This document shows positions 1-7,996 of a stretch of 64,000 nucleotides of DNA, in pieces. Made by a program: the position numbers and the translations under genes. The stretch is taken from NCBI GenBank assembly GCA_900104375.1, contig LT629302.1, forward strand, positions 3,454,480 to 3,518,479, given 5' to 3'. This DNA is from Flavobacteriaceae bacterium MAR_2010_188. GTDB taxonomy: Bacteria; Bacteroidota; Bacteroidia; Flavobacteriales; Flavobacteriaceae. Under the pieces are notes generated by a model. That model had not been told where the DNA came from. It was given only the letters and a program-made list of their open reading frames with translations, and did not search any database. Each line of letters opens with the position of its first letter. Within the stretch, counting starts at the first letter, position 1.

Positions 1-116
1 GTATTGGGCTTAAGAATATAACTTCGCGCACCAAAGAGATTGATGGGAAGATAAATATTCAGTCCACAATACATGAAGGTACATCAGTAGAGATAAGAGT
101 TCCATATAAATCATAA
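1..116 (+). CDS. Sensor histidine kinase, C-terminal end (partial)
   Basis: Only the last codons are in the window, read in the frame starting at base 3 and ending in TAA at 114-116. The peptide holds GLKNI followed by a short insert and then EGTSVEIRVPY. This is the usual end of a HATPase_c domain: the glycine-rich G2 box, then the GT-containing strand that closes the ATP pocket. The response regulator starts 2 bases after the stop, so the two form one operon and are very probably a cognate pair of the NarL/HisKA_3 type. The sensor domain lies outside the window, so the signal cannot be guessed. Confidence 0.85.
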   Translation, partial: IGLKNITSRTKEIDGKINIQSTIHEGTSVEIRVPYKS

Positions 117-118
117 GA

Positions 119-787
119 ATGAATCAGTTGCGCATTTTAATGGTAGACGACCATCCGATAATTATAGAGGGTTATCAAAATGTGCTAATGGCAACCAAAA
201 AAGATAATCAAACTCTTATTATAGAAACAGCAAATACCTGCGATCAAGCGGTGTTATTGATTAATAAGTCTTCAAAGGAAATACCATATGATCTTTGCTT
301 TTTTGATATAAGTTTACCTCCATCTGCAGATGGCACCGTGACTTCAGGTGAAGATTTGGCAATATTGGCAAAGCAAAAGCTTCCGAATGCCAAAATCATT
401 ATCCTTACGATGTTTAATGAATCATTCCGGATACATAATATCATTAAAGAGGTTAACCCCGACGGTTTTTTAATTAAAAGTGATTTAACCTCGAGCGAAC
501 TTGCAGAGGCTTTTCAACATATATTGGTTGCGCCACCTTATTATAGTAGTACCGTGAGTAACTACCTAAAAAAATCCATAACAAACGATATTTATGTGGA
601 TGATATAAATAGAAAAATACTTCATCTTCTGTCCCAAGGGATAAAAACGCGTAGTCTAAAGGACCATATCGATTTGAGTATGAGTGCTATTGAAAAGAGA
701 AAGAAACAACTTAAATTATTGTTCTCGGTTTACGACGGTAGAGATGAATCTCTCTTAGAAGAGGCAAGAAGTAAGGGCTTTATTTAG
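119..787 (+). CDS. NarL/LuxR-type response regulator
   Basis: Receiver-plus-effector transcription factor of 222 residues. The receiver domain (about 1-130) shows the acidic pair D10-D11, the phospho-acceptor D63 in FFDISLPP, the switch threonine in ILTMF and the conserved lysine in FLIKSD. The C-terminal part (about 155-222) is a short helix-turn-helix of the GerE/LuxR kind, with helices around RKILHLLSQG and MSAIEKRKKQ. The insert SADGTVTSG after the phospho-acceptor loop is common in Bacteroidota regulators of this type. It follows the kinase by 2 bases. Its targets are unknown; the nearest candidate sites are the paired repeats at 853-890. Confidence 0.85.
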   Translation: MNQLRILMVDDHPIIIEGYQNVLMATKKDNQTLIIETANTCDQAVLLINKSSKEIPYDLCFFDISLPPSADGTVTSGEDLAILAKQKLPNAKIIILTMFNESFRIHNIIKEVNPDGFLIKSDLTSSELAEAFQHILVAPPYYSSTVSNYLKKSITNDIYVDDINRKILHLLSQGIKTRSLKDHIDLSMSAIEKRKKQLKLLFSVYDGRDESLLEEARSKGFI

Positions 788-852
788 ATATGTTAAAGTT
801 TTGACTTTAATAGATTTTTAAATCACCTGTATCGCTTGCTCTGACCCAATAG

Positions 853-890
853 TACGGTTTTTCCACATCATATTTACGGTTTTTCCGCAT
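853..890. promoter_or_regulatory. Two direct copies of TACGGTTTTTCCrCAT
   Basis: TACGGTTTTTCCACAT (853-868) and TACGGTTTTTCCGCAT (875-890) differ at one base and are spaced 22 bp apart, about two helical turns. Each copy also has a loose internal dyad (CGG and CCG around the T-run). They lie 66 bases past the response regulator stop, with no gene directly downstream on the plus strand before the convergent DUF456 gene. The pairing and phase suggest a protein binding site, possibly for the adjacent regulator. That is inference from spacing only. Confidence 0.4.
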
Positions 891-977
891 CTAGAAGATG
901 CAACTTATATCTACATTCGAAGTATTCAACAATAGATTAATCCTCGAAAATATTTGTTGAGTTAATAGCAAATCCCG

Positions 978-1011
978 AAAACCTGATGTCACCCCCCTGA
1001 GATCAGGTTTT
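978..1011 (-). terminator. Hairpin terminator after the DUF456 gene
   Basis: Perfect 10-bp arms AAAACCTGAT (978-987) and ATCAGGTTTT (1002-1011) around a 14-base loop. It begins 7 bases past the DUF456 stop codon on the minus strand. The A/T ends of the arms make it usable in both directions, so it may also stop transcripts coming from the response regulator. Confidence 0.7.
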
Positions 1012-1017
1012 ATCGTT

Positions 1018-1515
1018 TTAGAAAATCTCTCCTGAAAATTTAATAAGCTTCACGATAAAGAGGCCGAGATATATCATACACACTAAAAACTTTATAAAAG
1101 TTGAAGCCAAAAAACCAAGGAATGAGCCTATTGCAGCTTTAAAGGCAATATTAAAGTCATTTTTATTTATCATTTCTCCAATAAGCGCTCCCACAAATGG
1201 ACCTATTATGATTCCGCCCGGTATGGGTGCGATAATTCCAACTAATAGACCAACTGTAGTACCGATCATCCCGGCTTTTGATCCGCCAAACTTTTTCGTT
1301 CCTGCGGCAGGTATCACATAATCTAAAATTGAAATTATTAAAGCGATAACGCCCGTAATAATCAAAAAAGTCCAATTAATTGGTATTGAAGGAGCAAGAT
1401 AAAAAACTAATAGACCAACCCAACTTGTAATCGGTCCCGGTATAATTGGCAAAAAACTTCCTAGCACTCCCAACACCATCAAGATTCCTGCTAAAACGAT
1501 AAGAAATTCATCCAT
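1018..1515 (-). CDS. DUF456 family membrane protein
   Basis: Integral membrane protein of 165 residues. Almost the whole chain is hydrophobic: an N-terminal segment (3-25), further segments near 30-45, 48-70 and 90-115, and a C-terminal one (about 130-160). The glycine-rich stretch with GGSKAGMIGTTVG and PIPGGIIIGPFVGA is the hallmark of the DUF456 family, whose function is unknown. The gene is divergent from the BlaI-like gene, and the 77-bp gap holds a palindrome that could control both. A strong hairpin follows its stop codon. Confidence 0.8.
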   Translation of the reverse strand: MDEFLIVLAGILMVLGVLGSFLPIIPGPITSWVGLLVFYLAPSIPINWTFLIITGVIALIISILDYVIPAAGTKKFGGSKAGMIGTTVGLLVGIIAPIPGGIIIGPFVGALIGEMINKNDFNIAFKAAIGSFLGFLASTFIKFLVCMIYLGLFIVKLIKFSGEIF

Positions 1516-1529
1516 ATAAATACTTTTGT

Positions 1530-1570
1530 AACTAAATAATTAGTTTAAACTAAAAAATTAGTTATATTTG
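1530..1570 (+). promoter_or_regulatory. Promoter and palindromic operator of the first BlaI/BlaR1-like pair
   Basis: A Bacteroidota minus-7 element TATATTTG lies at 1563-1570, 22 bases before the ATG at 1593. Just upstream is the perfect palindrome TTAGTTTAAACTAA (1540-1553), framed by a second inverted pair AACTAA (1530-1535) and TTAGTT (1558-1563). BlaI/MecI repressors bind short dyads inside their own promoters and autoregulate. The position fits such an operator, although the half-site (TTAGTTT) differs from the classic TACA/TGTA. Confidence 0.6.
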
Positions 1571-1592
1571 AATAATTAATCGCAACAAGATA

Positions 1593-1961
1593 ATGAAAGA
1601 GTTAACCAAAGCAGAGGAAGAAATCATGCAAGTTTTATGGGTTTTGAAGAAAGCCAATGTAAAGCAAATCATTGTCGAGCTGCCACAGCCAAAACCTGCC
1701 TATAATACCGTTTCTACTATCGTTAGGATTTTAGAGAGCAAGGGTTTCGTAGATTATGAGAAATTAGGTAAAGGGCATATTTACTACCCATTATTAGAAA
1801 AACAGGATTATTCTAACCAATCGTTGAGCAAGTTGGTAGACGATTATTTTCAAGGGTCATTTAAAAGTATGGTGTCTTTCTTTGTAAAGAAAAATGATAT
1901 CTCACTAAAAGAACTTGAGTCGGTCTTACAAGAAATCAACAAAAACGAGGATAAATCATGA
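1593..1961 (+). CDS. BlaI/MecI-family transcriptional repressor
   Basis: Winged-helix repressor of 122 residues, the normal family length. The start LTKAEEEIMQVLW matches the first helix of BlaI/MecI. The recognition region PKPAYNTVSTIVRILESKGF and the wing (KGHIYYPLLEK) are well kept, and a C-terminal dimerisation helix region follows (about 80-122). Its last codons overlap the start of the M56 gene by ATGA, which shows translational coupling. BlaI proteins are usually inactivated by cleavage through their BlaR1 partner. No beta-lactamase lies nearby, so the signal is probably envelope stress or another inducer; that part is inference. Confidence 0.9.
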   Translation: MKELTKAEEEIMQVLWVLKKANVKQIIVELPQPKPAYNTVSTIVRILESKGFVDYEKLGKGHIYYPLLEKQDYSNQSLSKLVDDYFQGSFKSMVSFFVKKNDISLKELESVLQEINKNEDKS

Positions 1962-3481
1962 TAAGCTATATTTTAAATACCTGCTTATTTCAACTAATCT
2001 TTTTGATTATATATGATGTATGGCTAAGAAAGGAAACCTTTTTTAATTGGAATAGATTCTACCTCCTCATTACGGCATCCTTATCATTAGTACTTCCGCT
2101 CTTAAGATTTGAAAGTCTTGCGCTAACACTACCGAAAGAGTATAGTATACAATTGCCAACTATCAATATCGGCGGTGGAAATGCAAGCCAGGCAACTCTA
2201 ATTACCAATTCAAAATTTCCTAATGAAAGTGCAATCCTTTGGACATGGAATACCTGGATTTATTTAGGAATGGCTATAGCCGCGATTATATTTCTGATAA
2301 AACTCCTCAAAATTTTTAAAGTTTATAAAGAATCATTAAAATCGACCCAGTATAGTTGTCAATTGGCGCTAATCCCAAAATCTACGGATGCTTTCTCATT
2401 TTTCAAGATTATATTCATCGGAGAGAATTTGAAACAGAGCCATAAAGAATCCATTATTAGACATGAATTGGTGCATGTTACCGAAAAACATTCATATGAT
2501 TTTATCTTTTTTGAGCTGCTCAGAATAATTTTTTGGATGAATCCGCTTATCTACCTATATCAGAGTAGGATAGAAGAACAACATGAATTTATAGCGGATT
2601 CAAAATGCATTAAACCAAATGCTAAGTCTGACTATTATAAGGAACTCCTTAATCAGGTTTTTAAATATGATTTATCCTTGGTAAACCATTTCAATAAACA
2701 ATCATTAATCAAAAAACGAATCGTTATGTTAAGCAAAACAAAATCAAATTCAAATAATGTCTATAAATACGGACTAATAATTCCGGTAATTATTGGAATG
2801 CTATTTTATGTTTCATGTGAGCAAGACAACTTAGAATCGTCAAATGAATCTAAATCGTTGACCTCTAAAATTAGTGAGATTAAAAATTCATTAGAAAGTG
2901 GCGATAAAATTTCCCTTGAAGAAGCGGAAGCTTTAGAAGGACTATATGTAGAATTGATAAAAAAACGTGAGCAGATGAAGGTAGACAATAACAATAAAGA
3001 TAATGCAAACCACAAAGAACGAAATGAAACTTTAGTGGTAGAAGGTTTTAGTGCCGAAGAAGTTCCCTATATACTACTAAACGAAGTTATAGATGGTAAA
3101 AATGTAGTCGATCAGCAAATAGAAGTTCCTTACGCGGCCATTGAGAAAGTCCCTTTATTTGAAGGATGTACAAGAACAAATAGCAATAACGAAAATCAAA
3201 AATGTACCTCAGATAAAATCGCTGATTTTGTGAGTAAAAACTTCAACACCAAGATTGGCAAAGAGTTCGGTTTGGTAGGCCGTCAGCGTATAAACGTGAT
3301 TTTCAAAATCGACGAAAATGGAAATGTAGTTGGCGTTCGTTCTAGAGCTCCAATTAAAGCCTTAGAAGAAGAGGCAATGCGGGTAATTTCTCTATTGCCA
3401 AAATTCACCCCGGGTATGCAAAAAGGAAAAAATGTGATTGTTCCGTATAGCCTTCCTATAGTTTTTGAAGTTAGTGAATAG
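1958..3481 (+). CDS. BlaR1-like M56 metallopeptidase with TonB-type C-terminal domain
   Basis: Membrane peptidase of 507 residues. Hydrophobic segments lie near 4-22, 35-52 and 100-118. The zinc motif HELVH (H169, E170, H173) is followed by a third-ligand region with EEQHEFIADSK, as in M56 sensors. A last membrane span is at about 268-285, ending in a cysteine. The region beyond it is not a penicillin-binding sensor as in true BlaR1: it has a charged linker, then VPLFEGC and a module ending in LPKFTPGMQKG and YSLPIVFEV, typical of the TonB C-terminal domain. Signal detection may therefore involve periplasmic contacts other than beta-lactam acylation. It overlaps blaI by 4 bases. Confidence 0.85.
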   Translation: MISYILNTCLFQLIFLIIYDVWLRKETFFNWNRFYLLITASLSLVLPLLRFESLALTLPKEYSIQLPTINIGGGNASQATLITNSKFPNESAILWTWNTWIYLGMAIAAIIFLIKLLKIFKVYKESLKSTQYSCQLALIPKSTDAFSFFKIIFIGENLKQSHKESIIRHELVHVTEKHSYDFIFFELLRIIFWMNPLIYLYQSRIEEQHEFIADSKCIKPNAKSDYYKELLNQVFKYDLSLVNHFNKQSLIKKRIVMLSKTKSNSNNVYKYGLIIPVIIGMLFYVSCEQDNLESSNESKSLTSKISEIKNSLESGDKISLEEAEALEGLYVELIKKREQMKVDNNNKDNANHKERNETLVVEGFSAEEVPYILLNEVIDGKNVVDQQIEVPYAAIEKVPLFEGCTRTNSNNENQKCTSDKIADFVSKNFNTKIGKEFGLVGRQRINVIFKIDENGNVVGVRSRAPIKALEEEAMRVISLLPKFTPGMQKGKNVIVPYSLPIVFEVSE

Positions 3482-3607
3482 GATATTTTAATTATTGTCA
3501 TTAAAAGAAAAGCAGTTTTTAGAAGGTACAAGACAATCGATACCATTACGAAAGACTAAATTTCCATTCCAAAAAAAATTGTAATTTTCGGGCCTATTCC
3601 GCACTGC

Positions 3608-4090
3608 ATGAAGGTCTCTACATTTACCCTTTTTTCTCTTTTGTTACTTCTTTTTTCCTGTGATGGATTTTCAAAGAAAAAAGTATCGACCGAAGAGATC
3701 TTAAATGATGAATTAAAAACTTTCAATTGGAACGAGGTTGATGAATATCCCACTTTTGATAGTTGTAATTCGGCTGAAGGTAAAGAGAACAAGCGGCAAT
3801 GTTTTGAAATTACTTTAAGAAATATCTTGAATAATTATCTTTCCCAACAAACAATTATTGTCAACGAAGATGTTAACGACCAAATTCAGTTAGCAATCGA
3901 GATTGACAAAAACGGTAATTTGCAGATTGAAGATATTAAAATGAAATCTGAAACGCTTCATCAGATTCCGAAATTAGATAGTCTGTTAAGACATGGATTT
4001 GATTCTATCCCAAAAATTTATCCGGCCATAAAAAGGAGTCAACAGGTAACGACCCGCTTTCAACTTCCAATCGAGATAAAGATAGATTAA
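3608..4090 (+). CDS. Lipoprotein resembling a free TonB-C-like domain
   Basis: Small exported protein of 160 residues. The N-terminus is a lipoprotein signal (hydrophobic run, then LLLFSC at about residue 18). The body has EYPTFDSCNSAEGKENKRQC, which lines up with VPLFEGC and the following NENQKC in the C-terminal domain of the upstream BlaR1-like protein. Shared patterns continue with LAIEIDKNGN against VIFKIDENGN and the ending FQLPIEIKI against YSLPIVFEV. It thus looks like a stand-alone paralogue of that domain. It may act with the BlaR1-like protein in the periplasm, but its job is unknown. It converges with the next gene, overlapping by 4 bases. Confidence 0.65.
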   Translation: MKVSTFTLFSLLLLLFSCDGFSKKKVSTEEILNDELKTFNWNEVDEYPTFDSCNSAEGKENKRQCFEITLRNILNNYLSQQTIIVNEDVNDQIQLAIEIDKNGNLQIEDIKMKSETLHQIPKLDSLLRHGFDSIPKIYPAIKRSQQVTTRFQLPIEIKID

Positions 4091-4965
4091 AGATTAACCT
4101 TGTAGCCGAGTGAAATATTCTTTGAAAAGTTACCTGCATTTTCAACCAATAGCGCAAAAAGTTCGTTATACCTCAATACCAGAAATGAGTTATCTGAAAT
4201 CTTAAAATCGGCACCGACTCCAAACTTAAAAGGTGATTGGAACTCGGTTTCCTTGGCTTCCCTTCTTACAGGTTCATCGGCTGGCCCAACCGAGTAGCTA
4301 ATGGATTTAAAAAAACTTAATGTACCAAAGTCAATATTGGTGTAAAAACTAAACTTAGACTTGTCGATAATCCTAAATCTGTATCCTAATGCCAATTCGG
4401 TTAAACTATATTCAAATTTGTCACTCTTCAGCACATGACGAGCGTTAAGGTAAAGCGCGTGCCTAGGGAAAGTTTGTAAATCTATAAGCTCTAAGCCTAA
4501 TCCAAACTGTGGATTAATGGCGTCTTCTGTGTTATATACAAAGGGGCTATTGCTTATTCCTACAAAACCTTCTAGCTGAAGAAGTATATCTATTTTTTCA
4601 ATTTGAGTGTTGTAATTGCTATCAGCAGCTTGGTTGTAATCATCTACAAAAACGCCTAAATCATATAAAGTAAGGTCTAGCTTATCTATGTTATTGGTTG
4701 AGGTGGTAATTAGTTTTCTAAGCTCTTCTTTATATTCTTCCTTAAACTTTCGGCTTTCTTTGGTGTTTTTCAACTCGATAATTGTGCCATCTTCCTTTCG
4801 GATAAAATAACGGTATTGGCCGTCTATGATATTCCAAAGTAAATCTAGGTTGCCATCGATCTCTGTCTTTAAAGTGTATTCCTTGCCATCAACAGTATAG
4901 GTTTGTTGAGCCTGAATTAAATAAGTGCCAAAAAGAAAAATTAATATGAAAAAAAGTCTTTTCAT
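4087..4965 (-). CDS. Exported protein, probable outer-membrane beta-barrel
   Basis: A protein of 292 residues whose function I do not recognise. It starts with a clear signal peptide (MKRLFFILIFLFGTYLIQAQ) ending at an alanine site near residue 20. An N-terminal charged and helical part follows (about 20-110). The rest has alternating strands rich in aromatic residues (LYLNARHVLK, ALGYRFRIID, FSFYTNIDFG, KFGVGADFKI, FLVLRYNELF) and ends NISLGYKVNL. Strand spacing and a hydrophobic C-terminal strand fit a small outer-membrane barrel. The neighbours give no pathway. Confidence 0.6.
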   Translation of the reverse strand: MKRLFFILIFLFGTYLIQAQQTYTVDGKEYTLKTEIDGNLDLLWNIIDGQYRYFIRKEDGTIIELKNTKESRKFKEEYKEELRKLITTSTNNIDKLDLTLYDLGVFVDDYNQAADSNYNTQIEKIDILLQLEGFVGISNSPFVYNTEDAINPQFGLGLELIDLQTFPRHALYLNARHVLKSDKFEYSLTELALGYRFRIIDKSKFSFYTNIDFGTLSFFKSISYSVGPADEPVRREAKETEFQSPFKFGVGADFKISDNSFLVLRYNELFALLVENAGNFSKNISLGYKVNL

Positions 4966-5015
4966 CGATAGTAGAATGGTTTCGTAAATCTAACAAAAAT
5001 AAATCATTTGCTAAT

Positions 5016-6173
5016 CTATCTCAGATAGCCTCTGTCTTTCCATTTGTAGCCACCAAAGACGGAACGTACCGCAATATAAACCGTAAAAAATGGATATATA
5101 AAACACGACCATACATAGGATAATAAAATGGTGTCCTTGTTTAAAAACCTGGCTGCCTTAAATAGCAATAAAAAATCTAAACTTATTTTAATCACAAAAA
5201 TTGAAAGCAGATTTTTAAGCGGAAAAAGTCCCAACACCACAAAAATAATCCCGGCAATCAACGCTGCATTCATCAAAAAAACAGACACTGCCACCACTTT
5301 GGCGTAAATCGGTTTATAATTTTTAGATTTTGCGGCCCATCTAATCCGTTGTGCAATCAGGGATTTTAAGTTGGGTTGAGAAAGTGTTTCTACAATTGCT
5401 AATTCCGATTTTAGGTAGGAGACTCGGCATTCTGGATCTTCAATAAATTTTTGCATTGCAAAGATATCATCCCCACTTGCGATGCTTTTATTTCCTTCAA
5501 AACCCCTCAGTTTTAGAAATTTGTTCTTTCTGTAAGCCAGATTTGCCCCGTTGCACAGAAAAGGTTTGTTAATCCCGAAACCGCCAACGCTTGCGCCTTG
5601 TAAACTCATATTATCCAACATTTGAAATCGATCTAAAAAACTTTCAGATTCAAAATATACTACCGGCGCAATAATCATGTCGACTGATTGTCTTTGTATA
5701 AAACCATCAAAAGATGCTAGCCAATATTTTGGCACTTTGCAATCGGCATCGGTGGTGATAATCCAATCATTTTCAGCATTATCAATTCCTAAACTAATGG
5801 CATCTTTTTTAGGGGAATTAGAACTCACTTCATTTTGAAGAATCCGAAAATTGATTTGAGTTTTATTCAGAGCGTTTGCAATAATATTTTCTGAATCGTC
5901 AGAAGATTCATCGTTTATGAAAATCAATTGAAACATATTAATAGGATACTCCAATTTTGAAAAACTCGAAAGAAGTAAATGAAGATTTTCGGCCTCATTC
6001 CTAAACGGGACAATGATCGAAAACTTTGTTTTCGCTTTTAACTCTGGAATATAAAACGTTTCAACTTTATCAAAGCCAATAATAAGACTTCCGATTAAAA
6101 AAAGATAAAGAAGAGTAATTAAGATGAATATGGCTAGCACATTGCTAAGATCGGCTATTAACAATTGTTTCAA
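5016..6173 (-). CDS. Family 2 glycosyltransferase, membrane-bound
   Basis: Glycosyltransferase of 385 residues with a GT-A fold. There is an N-terminal membrane span (about 10-33), then FSIIVPFRNEAENL opening the nucleotide-sugar domain. DDESSDDSE and TTDADCKVP (the DxD-type metal site) follow, then SGDDIFA (acceptor-site acid) and QRIRW, the QxxRW-type motif of processive family 2 enzymes. Two or three C-terminal spans (about 285-365) anchor it. It probably transfers sugars to a lipid or growing glycan at the inner membrane. It is a single gene without a polysaccharide cluster around it, so the product cannot be named. Confidence 0.85.
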   Translation of the reverse strand: MKQLLIADLSNVLAIFILITLLYLFLIGSLIIGFDKVETFYIPELKAKTKFSIIVPFRNEAENLHLLLSSFSKLEYPINMFQLIFINDESSDDSENIIANALNKTQINFRILQNEVSSNSPKKDAISLGIDNAENDWIITTDADCKVPKYWLASFDGFIQRQSVDMIIAPVVYFESESFLDRFQMLDNMSLQGASVGGFGINKPFLCNGANLAYRKNKFLKLRGFEGNKSIASGDDIFAMQKFIEDPECRVSYLKSELAIVETLSQPNLKSLIAQRIRWAAKSKNYKPIYAKVVAVSVFLMNAALIAGIIFVVLGLFPLKNLLSIFVIKISLDFLLLFKAARFLNKDTILLSYVWSCFIYPFFTVYIAVRSVFGGYKWKDRGYLR

Positions 6174-6240
6174 AATCTTTTCACTAAAAAGAATTGATTA
6201 GATTTGTAGGGCAGTCAAATCTTAATAACTTTTTCTTAGT

Positions 6241-6882
6241 ATGAAGGCATATCCTAAACTACTTATATGCGTTATTATTTTCTCTTTTTTTATCACCGAA
6301 ACGCAGGCGCAACGAGAAACCAATAAATGGAAACTTCAACTTGCAGTTGGGTTAAACCGCCCATTTTGGGACGGTTTTGTGGACGGTCTAAATAGTAACG
6401 ATTATAATGCCCCGACGGTAAATCTTGGAGTTCAACATATGTTTAATGATAGATTAGGGGCGAAGGTAGATTATGGCTTCAATCGTTTTAAGAATGCCGA
6501 CGACGTCCCTGATTTTAAAATCAATTATTCTCGTGTAAATGCGCAATTGGTTTATGACCCTTCTAATGACTTATTGTTTTTACCAATGCCATTAAGACTT
6601 ATTTTGCACGCAGGCCCGGGATATTCGTTTGTTAAACCACTTGCATTGCTGGGAGACAATAAACAGAGTTATTTAAATGCCATGGGTGGACTAGAAATTC
6701 ATTACGCGCTTTCAGAAAGACTTTCTATTTATGCCGATGTGGCCTATGTTTACGGATTTACGGAACTAGATGATTATGACCCACCAATTTCGGGCTTAGG
6801 AGCATTTAACGGTAATCTTTTTTATGGAACCATCGGACTTACAGTCTCCTTGAGCGGATGTTATACCTGCAGCGAATTTTGA
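6241..6882 (+). CDS. Small outer-membrane beta-barrel protein (OmpA-like fold)
   Basis: Exported protein of 213 residues. The signal peptide ends at TQAQ near residue 24. The rest alternates short amphipathic strands, such as WKLQLAVGLN, LGAKVDYGFNRF, NAQLVYDP, LRLILHAGPGYSF, SIYADVAYVYGF and FYGTIGLTVSL. This is the pattern of an 8-stranded OmpA/OmpX-type barrel as found next to many flavobacterial OmpA proteins. No peptidoglycan-binding OmpA C-terminal domain is present. Its stop codon overlaps the proposed TTG start of ruvC, so the two genes are probably co-translated. Role unknown. Confidence 0.65.
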   Translation: MKAYPKLLICVIIFSFFITETQAQRETNKWKLQLAVGLNRPFWDGFVDGLNSNDYNAPTVNLGVQHMFNDRLGAKVDYGFNRFKNADDVPDFKINYSRVNAQLVYDPSNDLLFLPMPLRLILHAGPGYSFVKPLALLGDNKQSYLNAMGGLEIHYALSERLSIYADVAYVYGFTELDDYDPPISGLGAFNGNLFYGTIGLTVSLSGCYTCSEF

Positions 6883-7427
6883 GCGAAAAAATAATATTAG
6901 GAATCGATCCGGGTACAACTATTATGGGTTTTGGACTTATTAAGATTGTCCGGAAGAAAATGGAGTTTATGCTGTTGAATGAACTCGATCTTAAAAAATA
7001 TACTGACCACTACTTAAAACTAAAATTGATTTTTGAAAGGACGATTGAATTGATTGATAATTATCATCCCGACGAAATTGCTATAGAAGCGCCGTTCTTC
7101 GGAAAAAATGTTCAAAGTATGTTGAAGTTGGGCAGAGCGCAAGGTGTTGCGATGGCGGCAGGATTATCTAGGGAAATCCCGATTACTGAATACTCTCCTA
7201 AAAAGATTAAAATGGCTATCACCGGTAACGGAAATGCGAGTAAGGAGCAAGTTGCAAAAATGCTTCAAAGTACCTTAAGCTTGAAAACTTTACCGAAAAA
7301 TCTCGATGCTACCGATGGACTTGCCGCGGCCGTTTGCCATTTTTATAATGAAGGCAAGGTTGAAATCGGTAAAAACTATACTGGCTGGTCTGCCTTTGTA
7401 AAACAAAATCAAGATCGGGTTAAGTAG
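6879..7427 (+). CDS. ruvC: Holliday-junction resolvase RuvC
   Basis: Endonuclease that cuts Holliday junctions moved by RuvAB during recombinational repair. Counting from the TTG at 6879 (182 residues), the four acidic or histidine catalytic positions are present: D10 in GIDPGT, E70 in IAIEAPFF, D143 and D146 in DATDGLAAA, with H154 close by. I prefer the TTG at 6879 to the ATG at 6858. The family normally begins only a few residues before GIDPGT, and TTG overlaps the previous stop as TTGA. The ATG alternative adds seven unconserved residues inside the upstream gene. Confidence 0.9.
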   Translation: MSEKIILGIDPGTTIMGFGLIKIVRKKMEFMLLNELDLKKYTDHYLKLKLIFERTIELIDNYHPDEIAIEAPFFGKNVQSMLKLGRAQGVAMAAGLSREIPITEYSPKKIKMAITGNGNASKEQVAKMLQSTLSLKTLPKNLDATDGLAAAVCHFYNEGKVEIGKNYTGWSAFVKQNQDRVK

Positions 7428-7530
7428 CAGTTGGCAGTTTTTAAAAGCAGTTGGCATTAAAAGGTATGCAGTAGCAGTTTTCAATAGCAGTTTTCAGTAG
7501 CAGTAGGCAATATGCAGTGGCAGTTATCAA
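7425..7530 (+). repeat. CAGT-rich short tandem repeat array, left side of the four-helix-bundle pair
   Basis: Starts at the ruvC stop codon and consists of irregular copies of AGCAGTTGGCAGT and GCAGTAGCAGTTTTCA, with variants such as GCAGTAGGCAATATGCAGTG. Reverse-complement copies (ACTGCTACTGC type) stand between and after the two following genes. Arrays like this are known around S23/IVP-type four-helix-bundle genes in flavobacteria. Here they appear to border each gene copy. Confidence 0.75.
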
Positions 7531-7575
7531 TACCAAAAGAAGTTAGGTTTTCACCGTAAAATACTTTACCAATAT

Positions 7576-7941
7576 ATGGCGTTCCAGGATTTATTGGCCT
7601 TAAAGAAATCATTTTCCTTGGCGATGAAGATTTTTCGGTTAACTAAGGACTTTCCTAAAGAAGAAAAATATTCACTTACAGATCAAATAAGGCGTTCATC
7701 ACGAAGTGTATCGGCAAATATTTCTGAAGCATATCGCAAGAGAAGGTATCCGAACCATTTTATCAGTAAATTAACGGACAGCGACGCAGAAAATGCTGAG
7801 ACCCAAACATGGCTGCTCTTTGCTCTAGAATGTGAATATATAAATAAAGATATTTATAAGGAATTGAAAAACGAGAGCTTAGAAGTTGGTAAAATTGTAA
7901 ATTACATGATTGCCAATCCCGATAAATTCGATACTAAATAA
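7576..7941 (+). CDS. Four-helix-bundle protein, S23/23S-rRNA-IVP family (copy 1)
   Basis: A protein of 121 residues of the family first found inside 23S rRNA intervening sequences. It folds as four helices and forms pentamers in known structures. The family core is clear: FQDLLALKKSFSLAMKI, then the basic segment DQIRRSSRSVSANISEA, the YPNHFISKL region, a glutamate-rich third helix (AENAETQTWLLFALECEYI) and a last helix with IVNYMIANP. The intact ATG is at 7576. The function is unproven; its basic face suggests RNA or DNA binding. A close paralogue follows 55 bases downstream. Confidence 0.9.
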   Translation: MAFQDLLALKKSFSLAMKIFRLTKDFPKEEKYSLTDQIRRSSRSVSANISEAYRKRRYPNHFISKLTDSDAENAETQTWLLFALECEYINKDIYKELKNESLEVGKIVNYMIANPDKFDTK

Positions 7942-7960
7942 GTTATTAGAATGAAATATA

Positions 7961-7983
7961 TAGCTACTGCATACTGCTACTAT
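7961..7983 (-). repeat. CAGT-type repeat, inverted copy between the two gene copies
   Basis: Reads TAGCTACTGCATACTGCTAC on the plus strand, the reverse complement of the GCAGTAGCAGT units at 7425-7530. It runs directly into the coding sequence of the second gene copy, which has lost its first codons exactly there. Confidence 0.7.
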
Positions 7984-7996
7984 AAATAAGGATTTA

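Noticed and set aside
1593-3481. Beta-lactam resistance locus
   Set aside because: The BlaR1-like protein lacks the penicillin-binding sensor and no beta-lactamase or PBP2a gene is in the window.
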